A stretch of DNA of 64,000 bases from Pseudolysinimonas kribbensis (GTDB taxonomy: Bacteria; Actinomycetota; Actinomycetes; Actinomycetales; Microbacteriaceae), in NCBI RefSeq assembly GCF_030161895.1, contig NZ_BSVB01000001.1, positions 1,178,001 through 1,242,000 of the forward strand, read 5' to 3'. Of the stretch, positions 47,052-58,312 are shown one piece after another. The position numbers and the translations under genes were made by a program. How positions within the stretch are numbered: position 1 is the first letter of the stretch; each line of letters starts with the position of its first letter. Below the pieces are notes generated by a model. It did not search any database. It was given only the letters and a program-made list of their open reading frames with translations, and was not told the DNA's origin.

Positions 47052-47456
47052 TCAGTGGTCGGCGACGCCGGAGAGCACGCAGAGCGTCGGCGACGCCGCC
47101 ACGAAGGACGACCGGATGCGCCAGTTCCGCTGCGCTCCCGCCTTCACCGGGACGGTGGTGGCCCCGACGCCGATCACCGTGGCGTTCTTCGACGTGAACA
47201 GAACCGTGATCCGGTAGTCGTGGCGCTCACCGGAGGTGTTGGCGATCCGTCCGGCCGCGGCCCACCCGCCCTCGACGGCCGCGCACGACCGCATCCGGAC
47301 ATCCGCGCGCAGTGCCGGGTCGTTCGGGATCGAGCTCGGCACCGCCGCGGATGTCGGCGTGGGGGATGGCGAGCGGGTGGCCGCGGGGCCGCCCGTGCAG
47401 CCGACCAGCGCGACCGCCAGGGCGATCGCGACCAGCCCGCTGCCGAGCAGCCTCAT
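47052..47456 (-). CDS. Secreted lipoprotein, FxLYD-like domain
   Basis: 134 residues from ATG 47456. The signal LLGSGLVAIALAVALVGCTGG has the lipobox LVGC. A Ser/Pro/Thr-rich linker leads to a small beta domain: AAAGRIANTSGERHDYRITV, LFTSKNATVIGVGATTVPVK and AGAQRNWRIRSSF, similar to FxLYD-type domains, with two Cys (RSCAAVEGGW, PTLCVLSG) that may pair. It begins 13 bp after the stop of the giant repeat protein, on the same strand, so it is probably co-transcribed and outside the cell membrane. A GTG at 47477 is in frame. Confidence 0.75.
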   Translation of the reverse strand: MRLLGSGLVAIALAVALVGCTGGPAATRSPSPTPTSAAVPSSIPNDPALRADVRMRSCAAVEGGWAAAGRIANTSGERHDYRITVLFTSKNATVIGVGATTVPVKAGAQRNWRIRSSFVAASPTLCVLSGVADH

Positions 47457-47469
47457 GCGGCGCACGCCG

Positions 47470-50400
47470 TCAGGCACTCCGCCGTCGACGGAGGATCAGC
47501 AGCACCAGGCCGAGACCCAGCAGACCGAGCCCCGACGCGATCCCGTACGCCGCGTCGGCGACCAGGCCGGTGGCGGCGAGGGCCGACGCGACCGGCGGGA
47601 TGACCGGCGGGTCGACGATCACCTGGGTGGTCGAGGTCGCCGGGGCCACCGATCCGCCCGCCGTCACACCGGTCGCCGAGGCCGGGTTGTCGATCCGCGC
47701 CAGCTTCAGGTCGGCGGTCTGGACCGTGTAGCTCGCGGTGCAGTCCGTCGAGTCACCCGGTGCGAGCGCGGTCGTCGGGCAGGTCACGGTCGGTGCACCG
47801 CCCGTGCCGGTGAAGCCGGTCTCCTGCACGGTCAGCCCGGTGATCGACACGTTGCCGGTGTTCTCCACATGGAACGTGTAGTGCAGCACCTGTCCCGCGG
47901 CGGTCGCCTTCGGCGCATCGACGGTCTCCGTGAGCGTCAGCGCCGCGGTCTGCACGACGCTGACCGCTGCGCTCGACGTCGGCGGGGCGGTCAGCGTCGC
48001 GCCGCTCGGGTCGGTGCCATCCACGGTCGCGGTGTTGGTGATCGAGCCGGCGTCGAGATCCGCCTGGGTCACGAGGTAGCTCGCGGTGCAGTCCTCGGCG
48101 TCACCGGGCGCGAGCGTGATCGGGCCCGCCGGGCAGTCCACCGTGGGAGCCGTGCCGCTGCCGCTGAAGGCGGACTCCGTGACCGTGACGGCGCTCATCG
48201 TCACGTTGCCGTCGTTCACCACGTGGAAGGCGTAGCCCACGGAGTCGCCCACGGCTCCGACCGAGATGGGCGTGGCGGTCTTGGTGAGCGTCAGGCTGGG
48301 ATTCTGCGTCACGGCCACCGTGAAGCTCGACGTGTCGCCCACCGCCCCGTTGGCGGGGTCGAGGGCACCGGCGGTCGCGGAGTTGTCGATCGAGCCCGCA
48401 TCGAGGTCCGCCTGCGTCGGCGTGTAGGTGCCCGTACAGGTCTCGGAGGCACCCGCCGCGATGGTGGCGCTCGGGCAGGTCACCGCCGCACCCAGCATCG
48501 GGTCGGTGACCGTCACCCCGTGCAGGGCCTGATTGCCGTTGTTCTCGAGCAGGAACGAGTAGGTGATCGGCGTCGACGTGTCGCTGACGACCGTGGGTGT
48601 CGCGATCTTCTGCAGCGTGAAGTCGTGCACGGCCGCGGCGCTCACCGTGACCGCGTTCGAGGTGTTGCTGATGGTGCCGCCGCCCGCCGTGGTACCCGTG
48701 GCCGTGGCGACATCGATGAGGGATCCGTGGTCGAGGTCGGCCTGGGTCACGACGTAGGTCGCGACGAAGTGCGCGGTCTCGCCCGAGGGGATCGCGGCGG
48801 TCGTCGCGCCGGTGCACGACCCCTCACCCGAGACCGAGTCGCACGTGACGGTCGGGGGTGTGGCACCAGCGGGCGCGTCGGTGAACGCGTCGGCGACCGT
48901 CACGCTCGGCAGGTCCGCTCCGGCGTTGTTGGTCACGTCGAAGGTGTATTGCACCTGATCGCCCACCTGGGTGAACGTCGGCGTCGAGGTCGCCTTGACG
49001 ATCTGCGGAACGTCGTTCGACACCGTCAGGCCGGTGCGCGGCGATTCGGCCGCGGCCATCAGGTCGTCCGTGGCGGTCGCGGGACCGGTGTCGCCCTTGT
49101 GCACGCTGGTTCCGACGGAGTTCCAGGCGATGGCCCCGTTGGTCGCGGCGGTCGTGGTGACCGAGTACGACACCGAGAAGCTCGTCGGGTACACGGTGGA
49201 TCCGGGGACTCCGACGGTGCCGTCGTAGAAGAACCGGAGGGCGGTGACGTCCGACAGCTGGGCCGGGGTGTCGCCGACCAGGTGTCCGTGCAACCGGGGT
49301 TCGACGCGTCGGGGAGCACCTCGGGGCGGCACGGGTTGGACGAGGTCGAGTACTGCACCGTCATGCCGGCGGGGATGGCGAGCGGTCCCGTGGTGATCAC
49401 GCCCGCGAACACTACCGGGAACTGCGAACCGCGGGTCGTGGTCGTCGTCGCCTCGGTGTCATCGCTCGCGGTCGGCAGGATGTCGTACATCACCGGATCG
49501 TGCAGGTTGGCCTGGCCGTTGTTGCGGAAGGTGACCGTATAGGTCGCGCTGCCGTTGCTGGGGCTCACTTTCCCGATGCCACCGACCGGTGCGGCGTCCA
49601 GGTCGCCCTGCACCGTCTTGTTGACGGTATAGCCCGGGAGGATCGGGGCGATCGAGAGAGGCGCGTTGTACGCGCAGTAGTTGGCGGGCGCACTGAGGTT
49701 GCCCAGCGTCGTGTCGCCGGTCGGCGGCTGCATGGGCGCCCGCTGGTACAGCGCGCTCACGTAGTTGTCCCAGAGGCATTCCGTGAGGGGCGCCCCGTAG
49801 CCGATCGACAGGTTGTTCTGGTACGCGCCGGCGCAACCGAGCGGGAGGGCCACGCTGAACGTGTTGGCGGACGGCCGGATCGAGTACTTCCCCGGGGTCG
49901 TGACGACACCGGCCGGGATCGTCCACTCCAGCAGGGTGCGACCGCTGCCGTTGTAGTCGGCCGTGGCCGCCGGCACGATGCTCGGCGACGTGAACGAATG
50001 CCCACCGGGACCGTTGAATGTGAAGGTCGTCGTCGTCCCGGTGATGTCGGCCGCGGTGACGCCCGAGGGCGCCAGGTAGTCGAAGTACACCGGTGCAGAC
50101 TGCGCCTGGGCGAACTCCATCTGATTGGACAGGGTGCCGTTCGTGGTGCTGTTGAACGAGACGTTCTCGCTGCAGGTCGTGCCGGCCTGCTGCGCGGTGA
50201 GGCTGGGGTAGGCGACCGTGCCGCTCGTGGGCACCCCGCCGACGGTCTGCGCCGGGTCCGCCACGAGGATGTTGGCGCTGTGAATCTGCGCCGTCTTCAC
50301 CTGATTCGTGGTGCCGGAGAAGTAGGCGGACGTCGTGGCGGTGTTGGTCAGGACGTGACCGGGGTGATCGATGCCGGCACGAAGCCCGCCATCGTGAAGC

Positions 50401-51859
50401 TCATGGTCGCCGCGGAGTTCGTGCCCTCCTGCGGGAAGGCCGGGAAGTCGACCTCCGAGACCGCCAGGGGCGATGCCGGCATCGTCCAGCCCGTCCCCGC
50501 CACGTAGCCGACCGTGGTGGTCGTGCCGTTCGAGTAGCGCAGGGTGATCGTCGCCCCGGCGGCCGGCGTGAACCCGCTCGCCGTGATCACCTTCGGGGCG
50601 AAGGCCGGTGTGGCGCAGGTCGCTCCGGGGGCCTTGCTCACGTAATAGGCGTTCGAGGCGCCGCTGGCCGTGTCGGCGCACGGCAGCGGGTCCTGGATCG
50701 CGTAGCTGAGACCTGCGTTGCTGACGGCCGGCCTGGACGAGAATGCGATGGTGAACGTCGTGTCACCGCCCGTGGCGTCCCAGTCGCCCGGGAACGTGTA
50801 CCGCGACTGGGCGGAGCCGTCGAGCGCGAGATACTGCGGGCCGCCGTTGAAATAGGTGCCGGCTGCTGTGCCCTTGTTGCCGGTGAAGTCGATGTCGACC
50901 ACGGTGGCGCACGGAGTGACCGACGGCACCGCCCCGCTGACCGCGAAGCCGTCGACGTAGGTGAAGTCGGCGGTGATGCCGCTGTTGCAGATCTGCGGGC
51001 CGCCGACGGCATCCGGTGTCCCGTTGGTCGACGCGGTGCCGCTGACGGTGAACATGATGCGGTTGTTGGCGGGGTTGTCGCAGTCCGATCCGTCGCCGGT
51101 GTAGGTGATGGTGCCGCCGGAGGACCCCACGGCGGGCGTCGTGATCGTGCCCTGGAGGTTCGTGGCGAGCGGCGAGGTGGTCAGGCCGCTGAAGGTGAAG
51201 TTGGCGGGCAGGTGATCGGAGATGTTCAGGTTCGGCGACAGGCCGAGGTCGCCGCTGCCGGTGCCGCAGTTGAAGACGAACGCGAATGTCATCGGGGCGC
51301 CGGAGAAGACGTTGGCGACAGGGTTGCCGTTCACGCTCGCCCCCAGCGAGTCGTTGTGGCCCGAGCTCGCGCTCGCCAGCGTGAGGACCGCCGGCGTCGC
51401 GGCGGGCGTCGACCCGCCGGCGGTGTTGATCGTCGGCGTGATCGTCGCCACCGCGCCGTTGCGTGTCGTCTTGTTCGGGGCGCGCAGGCTGAAGGTGCAG
51501 CTGGCGCTGCCGTTGCCCAGGGTCGGGAAGGCGAACGTCATGAGCCCGCCGGTGTTGCTCGCGAGCGAGCACGTGCGCGGCGTCGTGAGCCAGGTGCCGA
51601 AGTCGGTGGTCGTCCCGTCGTTCGTGACGGTGCCGGTCGGGATCGTGACCGTCGTGGCGGCGTCGCACGTCGTGCTGCAGGTGGCCGCGAGCGTGTAGGT
51701 CACGAGCGTGTTGCTCGGCGTGGTCTTCGACGTCGGGGTGATCGTCACCGAGTCGCCCGCGGCGTACGCGGGCCCCGACAGGACGACGCCCGACACGGCG
51801 AGTCCCAGTACGGCCGCGGTGGCGACCACGATCCGGGCGATGCGCAAGCGCAGGTTCAT
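47470..51859 (-). CDS. Giant DUF11-like repeat surface protein with LAATG sorting signal (two frame breaks)
   Basis: About 1,463 residues. An N-terminal signal (IVVATAAVLGLAVSGVVL...AYAAGD) is followed by a 900-residue region rich in Thr/Ser/Gly and beta structure (ITPTSKTTPSNTLVTYTLAA; VDIDFTGNKGTAAGTYF). The C-terminal part has at least four DUF11/DUF7507-like Ig repeats of about 110 residues with LTKTATPISVGAVGDSVGYA, VTQADLDAGSITNTATVDGT and CTASYLVTQADLD-type lines. It ends LAATG (about 1428), a helix and RRRRSA: a sortase anchor. Breaks at GGGG 50361-50364 and GGGG 49265-49268 are repaired by one base each. Probably an adhesin or surface-layer-like protein. A LuxR gene lies 54 bp upstream. 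Confidence 0.83.
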
Positions 51860-51913
51860 GGCGAGTCCCCCTGGCGACGACGCCCCCTGGACGCACGTGC
51901 CGGAGTCAGGCTT

Positions 51914-54540
51914 TCAGGGGCCGGATGCGAGCCGGGGGCGGCATCCGGATTTCACCCCGGTTTCATCACCCCTCGTTCGGGGGCGTCGGCCCGGGTCGTC
52001 GTGCCGCGGCGCGGGGCCCTCGAGCAGCCCCTGCAGATACGCCGCCCGGAGCGCCTCGTCACGCTGCGATGCCCCGAGCTTGCGATAGAGGCTGCGCACC
52101 TGCGACTTCACGGTGTTGGTCGACACGCTCAGCGCCCGCGCGATGTCGGCCTGGCTCGCGTTCGTGCTCAACTTCTCCAGCACCTCCGTCTCGCGCCTGG
52201 TCAGGGCCACGCGCGTGCCCGTCGCCCGGAACGGCGCCGGCAGGTCACGGAGCCGGGCGAGCGTCGCGGCGTCCGCACCGACCCGCTCGGCGATCACGAG
52301 GAGCGCCGCGCGGTGCTCCTCGGGGATCAGCACGAACGGGCTCACGACGTCGTGCACCGCGACCAGCGCGACGAACCGGCGCATCGCCGTCTCCGTCACG
52401 CCGTCATCGCCGGCGACCTGCGCGGCGCACGCCACGAGCAGGTCGGCGGCCGCCTGCAGCCGGGAACCGGGCAGGTCGCGGATGCGGCCCAGGCGCTCGA
52501 CCACGAGGTCCGGGCGCTGCTCGAGCAGCAGCACGCTCGCCTCCAGCACACCGGCGACCGGATCGTTGCGCTCGAACGCGCGCAGGGCGCCGCGCGCCGC
52601 GCCGTACTCGCCGAGCGCCGAGTGCAGCAGCATGCGACCGGCGGCCAGCGCCCGGCGATCCTCCTGCGACGTCCGGTCCCGAGGGCGGTCGACCGCCTCC
52701 CGCTCGTCCAGCAGCTGCAGACCGATCTGGGGCCGCCCGCGCCACAGCCACGCGAGCGCGCCGAGCACGGTGAAGAGCATGCCGTGCTCGATGTTGTCGT
52801 GATCGCGCAGCAGCCCGACGGCGCGCTCGGCGGCGTCGGGGTCGTTGCGCTCCAGCGCCAGGATTCCGCGCGCGAGGTGGCTGAGCGATCCCACGTAGCC
52901 GTCGCGCAGCGTGTCCGGGTAGTCGCTCGCATCGATCCGGGCGAGCGTCTTGTCGGCATCGCGGCATTCGCCGAGGATCGCCTGAACGGCCCCGACCACC
53001 GACGCGGCCCCCAGCGCCTCGGGCCGGCCCGAACTCAACGCGAAGGCGGAGGACCCGGCACGCTCGGCCGCGACGCGGGCCGCGGAGAGCGCCCCACCGC
53101 GGAAGAGGCTGAGCGCGCCCTGCAGCCGGTAGCCGTCGATCTGGTCGGCGATCTCCTCGAGGTCGGCGGGCGGCGCCTCATCGAGCAGCGTGCTCATCCG
53201 TCGCGCGGCCACGACGGAGTCCGCAGCGCGCCCGGTGATGCGCAGCACCACGCTCTCGATGAGGGCGAGCCCGGCCCGCTCGGCGACCCGCTGACGGCCG
53301 CGCGACGCCCGGCTCGCTCCGAGAGCGAGCGTCATGAGCTCGAGCGCCTTCCATCGCTCGCCTCGCGCGTTCGCGGTGAGCGCGAGCACGATGGCGATGA
53401 ACGGCAGCCGGGCGACGTAGCGCAGCGGAACCCGCTGCAGGATCGCGCCGGCTCCCGTCGCACGCAGCAGGGTGAGCCCCCGTGCAGGCAGATGTCGGAG
53501 GCACGGGCGTAGTCCTCGGCGTCGACGGCGTGCCGCAGCGCCGGAAGATACCGCCCCTGTGCCTCCGCGGCCGCACTCGCCACGAGGCTCAGGCGTCGAT
53601 ACCGCTCCGGATACCGGCGACGCAGGTCGTCGCGCAGCTCGTCGCGCACGAGAGGGTGCAGCCGGTACCTCGGACCCTCCGGGTCCTGGCGGCCCACGAG
53701 CAGGCCGCCCGATTCGAGGGCGGCGAGCATCGCCGACGCCTCCTGCGCATCGGCGCCGCTGAGCTGCTCGGCGAGGGCCGCGTCGACGTCGTCGGGGATC
53801 GCCACCGACGAGGCGAACGCCGCGAGTTCCGGCGCCTGCCGATCCAGCGTCGCGGTGAGCAGGTCACGGACGACGGCGCTCGCCGACCTCTGCGCGCCCG
53901 ACGCCAGGATCGCGCGCAGGAGCAGGGCGTTGCCGCCGGATGCCTCCAGAAGCTCGGTCGCCCGTTCGGCACCGCCACCGGCCAGCTGCTCGATGTCCCC
54001 CGCCGAGAAGGTCAGGTCGTCGGGCGCGATCACCGCGATATCGAGGGTGAGGGCCCGGCTCGGTGCTTCGAGCGCGCTCTGCGTCCGGGTGCCGACGGCC
54101 ACCACGACCTCCGGGCACGCGTGCAGGATCTCGAGGAGGTCTTCGAGCACGAGCGGGCCGCGCAGCTCGTGGGCGTCGTCGACGACGAGGGCGAACCGAC
54201 CCGCATGGTCGCGGAAGGCCCGTACGAGGGCCGACCGGATCGCCCCGGGGTCGGCTCGCGCGGCGGGCGGTGGCGGCATCCGGAGCTCCAGTCCCGCGTG
54301 CGCGCCGGCCTCGGCGACCGCACTCCAGAACGCGAGCCGGTCGCTTCGGTCGGGCTCCACCGTGACCCAGACTCCGGGCGCGGTGCCGGCCGCCCACTGG
54401 GAGAGAAGCACCGTCTTGCCGCTGCCGCCGGGGCCGCGGACCACCGTCAGCGGCGTGCGGCCGACCCCATCGCGCAGCGCCGGACGCGTCAGCATGCCGT
54501 CGGGGATTCGCGGCACACCGAACAGGGCTCGCTCGCTCAT
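51914..54540 (-). CDS. Large LuxR-family (LAL/MalT-type) regulator (one frame break near 53479)
   Basis: About 875 residues. An N-terminal STAND ATPase domain has Walker A RGPGGSGKTVLLSQWAAG (GPGGSGKT at 36-43), Walker B FALVVDDAHELRG and PEVVVAVGTRTQ. A long helical-repeat middle (e.g. GYVGSLSHLARGILALERND, GARGALRAFERNDPVAGVLE) follows. The C-terminal LuxR HTH is ALTRRETEVLEKLSTNASQA, DIARALSVSTNTVKSQVRSL, YRKLGASQRDEALRAAYLQG. One base in CCCCC 53477-53481 joins ICLHG to GLTLLRATGAG. ATG 54540 chosen. It is directly upstream of the repeat surface protein on the same strand and may activate it; the inducing ligand is unknown. Confidence 0.87.
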
Positions 54541-54679
54541 CTCCACCTCGCGGTGGTCACAGGGACGGACGGGTCGCCTTTCTCCCCAGCACGACGACTC
54601 CCCACCGACTTTATAGCTGGCGTCCAGGAACGGGCGTGCCGCACCTCGGCGCGCCGAGCGCACCTGGCAGGCTCGACCG

Positions 54680-55913
54680 GTGAGCGCCGAGACCTTCCCG
54701 GACCGCTCGCGCCGGGTCCGGGTGCTCGGCGGCCAGATCGCGGTCGACGTCGCGCTGTTCGCGACGTTCGCCGCCGCGGTCTCGGTGCTCCTGCCGGCGC
54801 GGATCGCGGAGCTCGACCCGCACGGCAAGGTCGGGTATCTCGCGGCGATCCTCTCGATCTCGTTCGTGGTCTCCGCGGTCGCTCTGCCGATCGTGGGGGC
54901 GTTGAGCGACCGCACGCGCACCCGGTTCGGACGCCGGCTGCCGTGGGCGGCTGCGGGCGCGCTGGTCGGGGGTCTCGCGATCGGGCTGGTCGGCGGGGCG
55001 CCGTCGGTGATCCTGATCGGGATCCTGTGGGTGATCGCGCAGTCGGCTCTGCACGGGGTTCAGGTGGCCGTCGACGCCTATCTGGTCGATGTGTTCCCGG
55101 AGGACCGCCGCGGACGCGCGGCGGGGATCGCGGGCATCGCGGTCGTCGTGGGCGCGGGCGTCGGCGCCGTCTTCTCGGGGTCGCTGGCCGGCTCCCCTCG
55201 GTCGTGTCGTGGACGCTCGCGGCGCTGGTGGCGGTCTCCGTCATCGCGTTCGCATCGCTCGTCCACGACCGGGCGACCCCGGTCCTGCGACGACCCCGCC
55301 GGCCTCCGGGTGCGCGAGCGCGCGCGGTCGTCGCCGCCGTCTCGGCCCACCCGGACTTCGTGAAACTCCTGCTGTGGCGGGTCGCGTTCTCGATCGCCTA
55401 CGGCGCGGTCTTCGGCTACCTGCTGTACCTCATCACCGACCTCGTCGGGGTGCCGACGGGCGACGCGGGCCGGCTGATCGGGCTGGCGACGGTGCTCGGC
55501 GGCGCCGCCGCCCTGGTCGGCGTGCTGCTCGGCGGCTGGCTGAGCGACCGGCTGCGCCGGCGACGGCTCTTCCTGCTGATCGGCAGCGCGGCGCTGCTGC
55601 TCGGCGATCTGCTCCTGCTCGCCTCCCCTCCGTGCCGTCGGTTCTCGCCACGGCGGCCGTCTTCGGCGTCGGGCTGGGCCTCTCGATCTCCTGCGGCCGG
55701 GCCCTCGGCTCGCAGGTGCTGCCGAACCAGGTCGAGGGTGCCGCCACCGGGCTCGGCGTCATCACCGTCGCGACGAGCATCGGGCAGGCCGTGGCGCCGG
55801 CCGTCGGGGCGCTCGCGATCGGCTGGGGCGGGTATCCGGCGCTGCTGGTCACGAGCCTCGTGTTCGCGACGGCGGCGGTCGTGCCGGTGGTCCTCATCCG
55901 GTCGGTGCGCTGA
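54680..55913 (+). CDS. MFS transporter, glycoside/pentoside type (two frame breaks)
   Basis: About 411 residues from GTG 54680. Twelve helices expected; visible ones include VALFATFAAAVSVLLPARIA, AAILSISFVVSAVALPIVGA followed by LSDRTRTRFGRRLPW, the loop motif of the sugar/cation (GPH-like) MFS group, and GLATVLGGAAALVGVLLGGW with LSDRLRRRRLF. Breaks at CCCC 55194-55197 (joining AGSP to SVVSWTLAAL) and CCCC 55625-55628 (joining LLASP to SVPSVLATAAVF) are repaired by one base each. Substrate unknown. Convergent with the 2-oxoacid dehydrogenase operon. Confidence 0.82.
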
Positions 55914-55947
55914 ACGTCCGGCCCGAACGCGGCAAACTGCGACTCGC

Positions 55948-57296
55948 CTAGAGCCGCGCCAGCAGCGCCACCGGCTTCTCGATCGCGTCGACGACCGCCC
56001 GGAGGAATCCCGCGGCGTACCCGCCGTCGCACACGCGGTGGTCGAAGACGAGGAGAGCTGCAGGATGCGGCGCGGCACGATCGCGCCGTCGACCACCCAC
56101 GGGCGCTCGAGCGCGCGTCCGACGCCGAGCAGCGCGACCTCCGGGTGGTTGATGATCGCGGCAGAGCCGTCGACGCCGAGCGAGCCGTAGTTGTTCAGGG
56201 TGAACGTCGACCCGGTCAGCTCGTGCGGGGAGGCCGTGCCCTCGCGGGCGGTCGCGCTCACGCGGCGCACCTCGGCATCCAGCCCCGCGACGTCGAGCCG
56301 GTGGGCGTCGCGCACGACCGGCACCAGCAGCCCGCGCGGCGTGTTCACGGCGACCCCGAGGTGGACGCCGTCGAACTCGATCAGCTCGGTGCCGTCGTCG
56401 CTCAGCCGGCCGGCGAGTGCCGGCCGCTCGTCGAGCGCCAGGATCGCGAAGCGGGCGAGGAAGGCGGTGAGCGACGGCGCCGGGACCGCGGGGGTGGACA
56501 TCGCGCGGCGGACGTCCCACAGCTCGGTCGCATCGGCATCGACCCACACCGTGGCCTCGGGGATCTCGGCGCGGCTGCGCGTCATCCGGGCGGCGACCGT
56601 GCGGCGCAGCATCCCCAGCGGCTCGCGGCGGCGCACGCGGAGGCCGGATGCCGCGTCGACCTCGCCCGTCGGCGGCAGGACGGAGGCGGCGCGCAGCACG
56701 TCGCCGCGGGTGACCGCTCCGTCGACGCCGCTGGCCGGGATGCTGCGCAGATCGACACCGCTCTCGCGTGCGATCCGGCGCACGATCGGGGAGCGCACGG
56801 CGACCGGACCGGGCGCGACGACCGTGTCGGCGGGGGCGGACGTCGTGGCGGCGGCACGCGGCCGGCGCCGGCGACCGGCGGACCGGTGCCCGCTCGTTCC
56901 GTAGCCGACGAGAACGTTGCCGGAGGCCCCGCCCGCGTGCTCCTCGGCGCGATAGGCGGCGTGGGCATCCGGCGCCTCGGCGGACCGCGCCTCGGCCGGC
57001 TCAGACGCGACCGGCTCGCGCGCCACCGGCTCGGACCGCACCGGCTCGGGGTCGACCGCGGCAGTCTCCACGATCAGCAGCGGCGCCCCGACCGGGAGAA
57101 CGTCGCCCTCCGCGCCCCGGATCTCCGCCACCGTGCCCGCGAACGGCGAGGGCACCTCGACCACGCTCTTCGCGGTCTCCACCTCGACGACCGGCTGATC
57201 GATCCGGATCTCGTCGCCCGGCGCGACGAGCCAGCGCACGATCGCCGCCTCGGTGAGGCCCTCGCCGAGGTCGGGCAGCGTGAACGCGCGGCTCAC
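55948..57296 (-). CDS. 2-oxoacid dehydrogenase dihydrolipoamide acyltransferase, E2 (one frame break near 56053)
   Basis: About 449 residues from GTG 57296. Lipoyl domain: LPDLGEGLTEAAIVRWLVAP with the lipoyl Lys in VEVETAKSVVEVPSPFAGTV. Then a Pro/Ala/Glu linker, the E1/E3-binding domain SPIVRRIARESGVDLRSIPA, SGVDGAVTRGDVLRAA, and the catalytic core with LTGSTFTLNNYGSLGVDGSA and the active-site FDHRVCDGGYAAGFL (HxxxD). One missing base near 56052 (CTCTCC) splits the core. It transfers the acyl group to CoA. It shares GTGA with E1 beta. The operon plus Lrp regulator suggests branched-chain 2-oxoacids (bkd) rather than pyruvate. No E3 gene is here. Confidence 0.88.
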
Positions 57297-58312
57297 CGGT
57301 CGTCCCAGTTGAGCGAGTCGACGGCGTCGAGGATCCGGTCGACGTCGGGCAGGTAGTAGCGCTCGAGCTTCGGCGGCGCGAACGGCACGTCGAATCCGGT
57401 CACCCGCCGCACCGGCGCCTCGAGGTACTCGAAGCAGCGCTCGCCGATCCGCGCCGCGAGCTCCGCCGCGACGCTCACCGAGCCGGGCGCCTCGGCGATC
57501 ACGACCGCGCGCCCGGTCGAGCGGACCGCGGCCTCGATCGTCGCGTCGTCGAGCGGCGCGAGCGACCGGATGTCGACCACCTGCAGGCTGCGTCCCTCCG
57601 CGGCGGCGACCTCCGCGGCCTCCAACGCGGTCAGCACCGACGCGCCGTAGGCCACGAGCGTCGCGTCGGTCCCCTCCCGGGCGACCACGGCCCGCCCGAG
57701 CCCGACGCGCCGCACGGAGTCGACGGGGCCCTTCGCCCAGTACAGCTTCTTGTGCTCGAGGAACACGACCGGATCGGGCGACTCGATCGCGGCGCGCAGC
57801 ATCGAGTACGCGTCCTGCGGGGTCGAGGGCGCGATCACCGTCAGGCCGGGGGTGTGCGCGTAGTACGCCTCGGACGAGTCGCAGTGGTGCTCGACCCCGC
57901 CGATCCCGCCGCCGTACGGGATGCGGATCACCATCGACATGCGCAGGGCGCCGCGCGTGCGGTTGCCCATCTTGGCGACGTGGCTCACGACCTGCTCGAA
58001 GGCGGGGTAGGCGAAGGCGTCGAACTGCAGCTCGACGACCGGCCGCATCCCGTTCATCGCCATGCCGACCGCGGCGCCGACGATGCCCGACTCGGCCAGT
58101 GGCGTGTCGAACACCCGCGCCTCGCCGAACCGGGCCGCCAGCCCGTCGGTCACGCGGAACACGCCGCCCAGCACGCCGACGTCCTCGCCGAAGACGACGA
58201 CCGAGGGGTCGGCCGCGAGGGCGTCGGCGAGGGCGTGGTTGACGGCGCCGGCCAGGGTGAGGGACTCGACCGTCGCCGCGGTCGTCGCGGGCGCCTCGTG
58301 GGTGAGCGTCAT
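57293..58312 (-). CDS. 2-oxoacid dehydrogenase E1 beta
   Basis: 339 residues, intact. Conserved lines: VVVFGEDVGVLGGVFRVTDG, RVFDTPLAESGIVGAAVGMA, MAMNGMRPVVELQFDAFAYP, SMVIRIPYGGGIGGVEHHCD and DSSEAYYAHTPGLTVIAPST. It pairs with E1 alpha to decarboxylate a 2-oxoacid using thiamine diphosphate. ATG 58312 overlaps the E1 alpha stop (ATGA). Confidence 0.93.
   Translation of the reverse strand: MTLTHEAPATTAATVESLTLAGAVNHALADALAADPSVVVFGEDVGVLGGVFRVTDGLAARFGEARVFDTPLAESGIVGAAVGMAMNGMRPVVELQFDAFAYPAFEQVVSHVAKMGNRTRGALRMSMVIRIPYGGGIGGVEHHCDSSEAYYAHTPGLTVIAPSTPQDAYSMLRAAIESPDPVVFLEHKKLYWAKGPVDSVRRVGLGRAVVAREGTDATLVAYGASVLTALEAAEVAAAEGRSLQVVDIRSLAPLDDATIEAAVRSTGRAVVIAEAPGSVSVAAELAARIGERCFEYLEAPVRRVTGFDVPFAPPKLERYYLPDVDRILDAVDSLNWDDR

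Noticed and set aside
47470..49300. Tandem nucleotide repeats in the surface protein gene as a possible CRISPR or satellite
   Set aside because: The repeats are about 330 bp, protein-level and diverged, with no short identical repeat-spacer pattern.
47236..49542. A 768-codon plus-strand frame opposite the giant repeat protein
   Set aside because: Low-complexity Arg/Gly-rich sequence without any motif; it mirrors the Thr/Val-rich repeats of the real gene.
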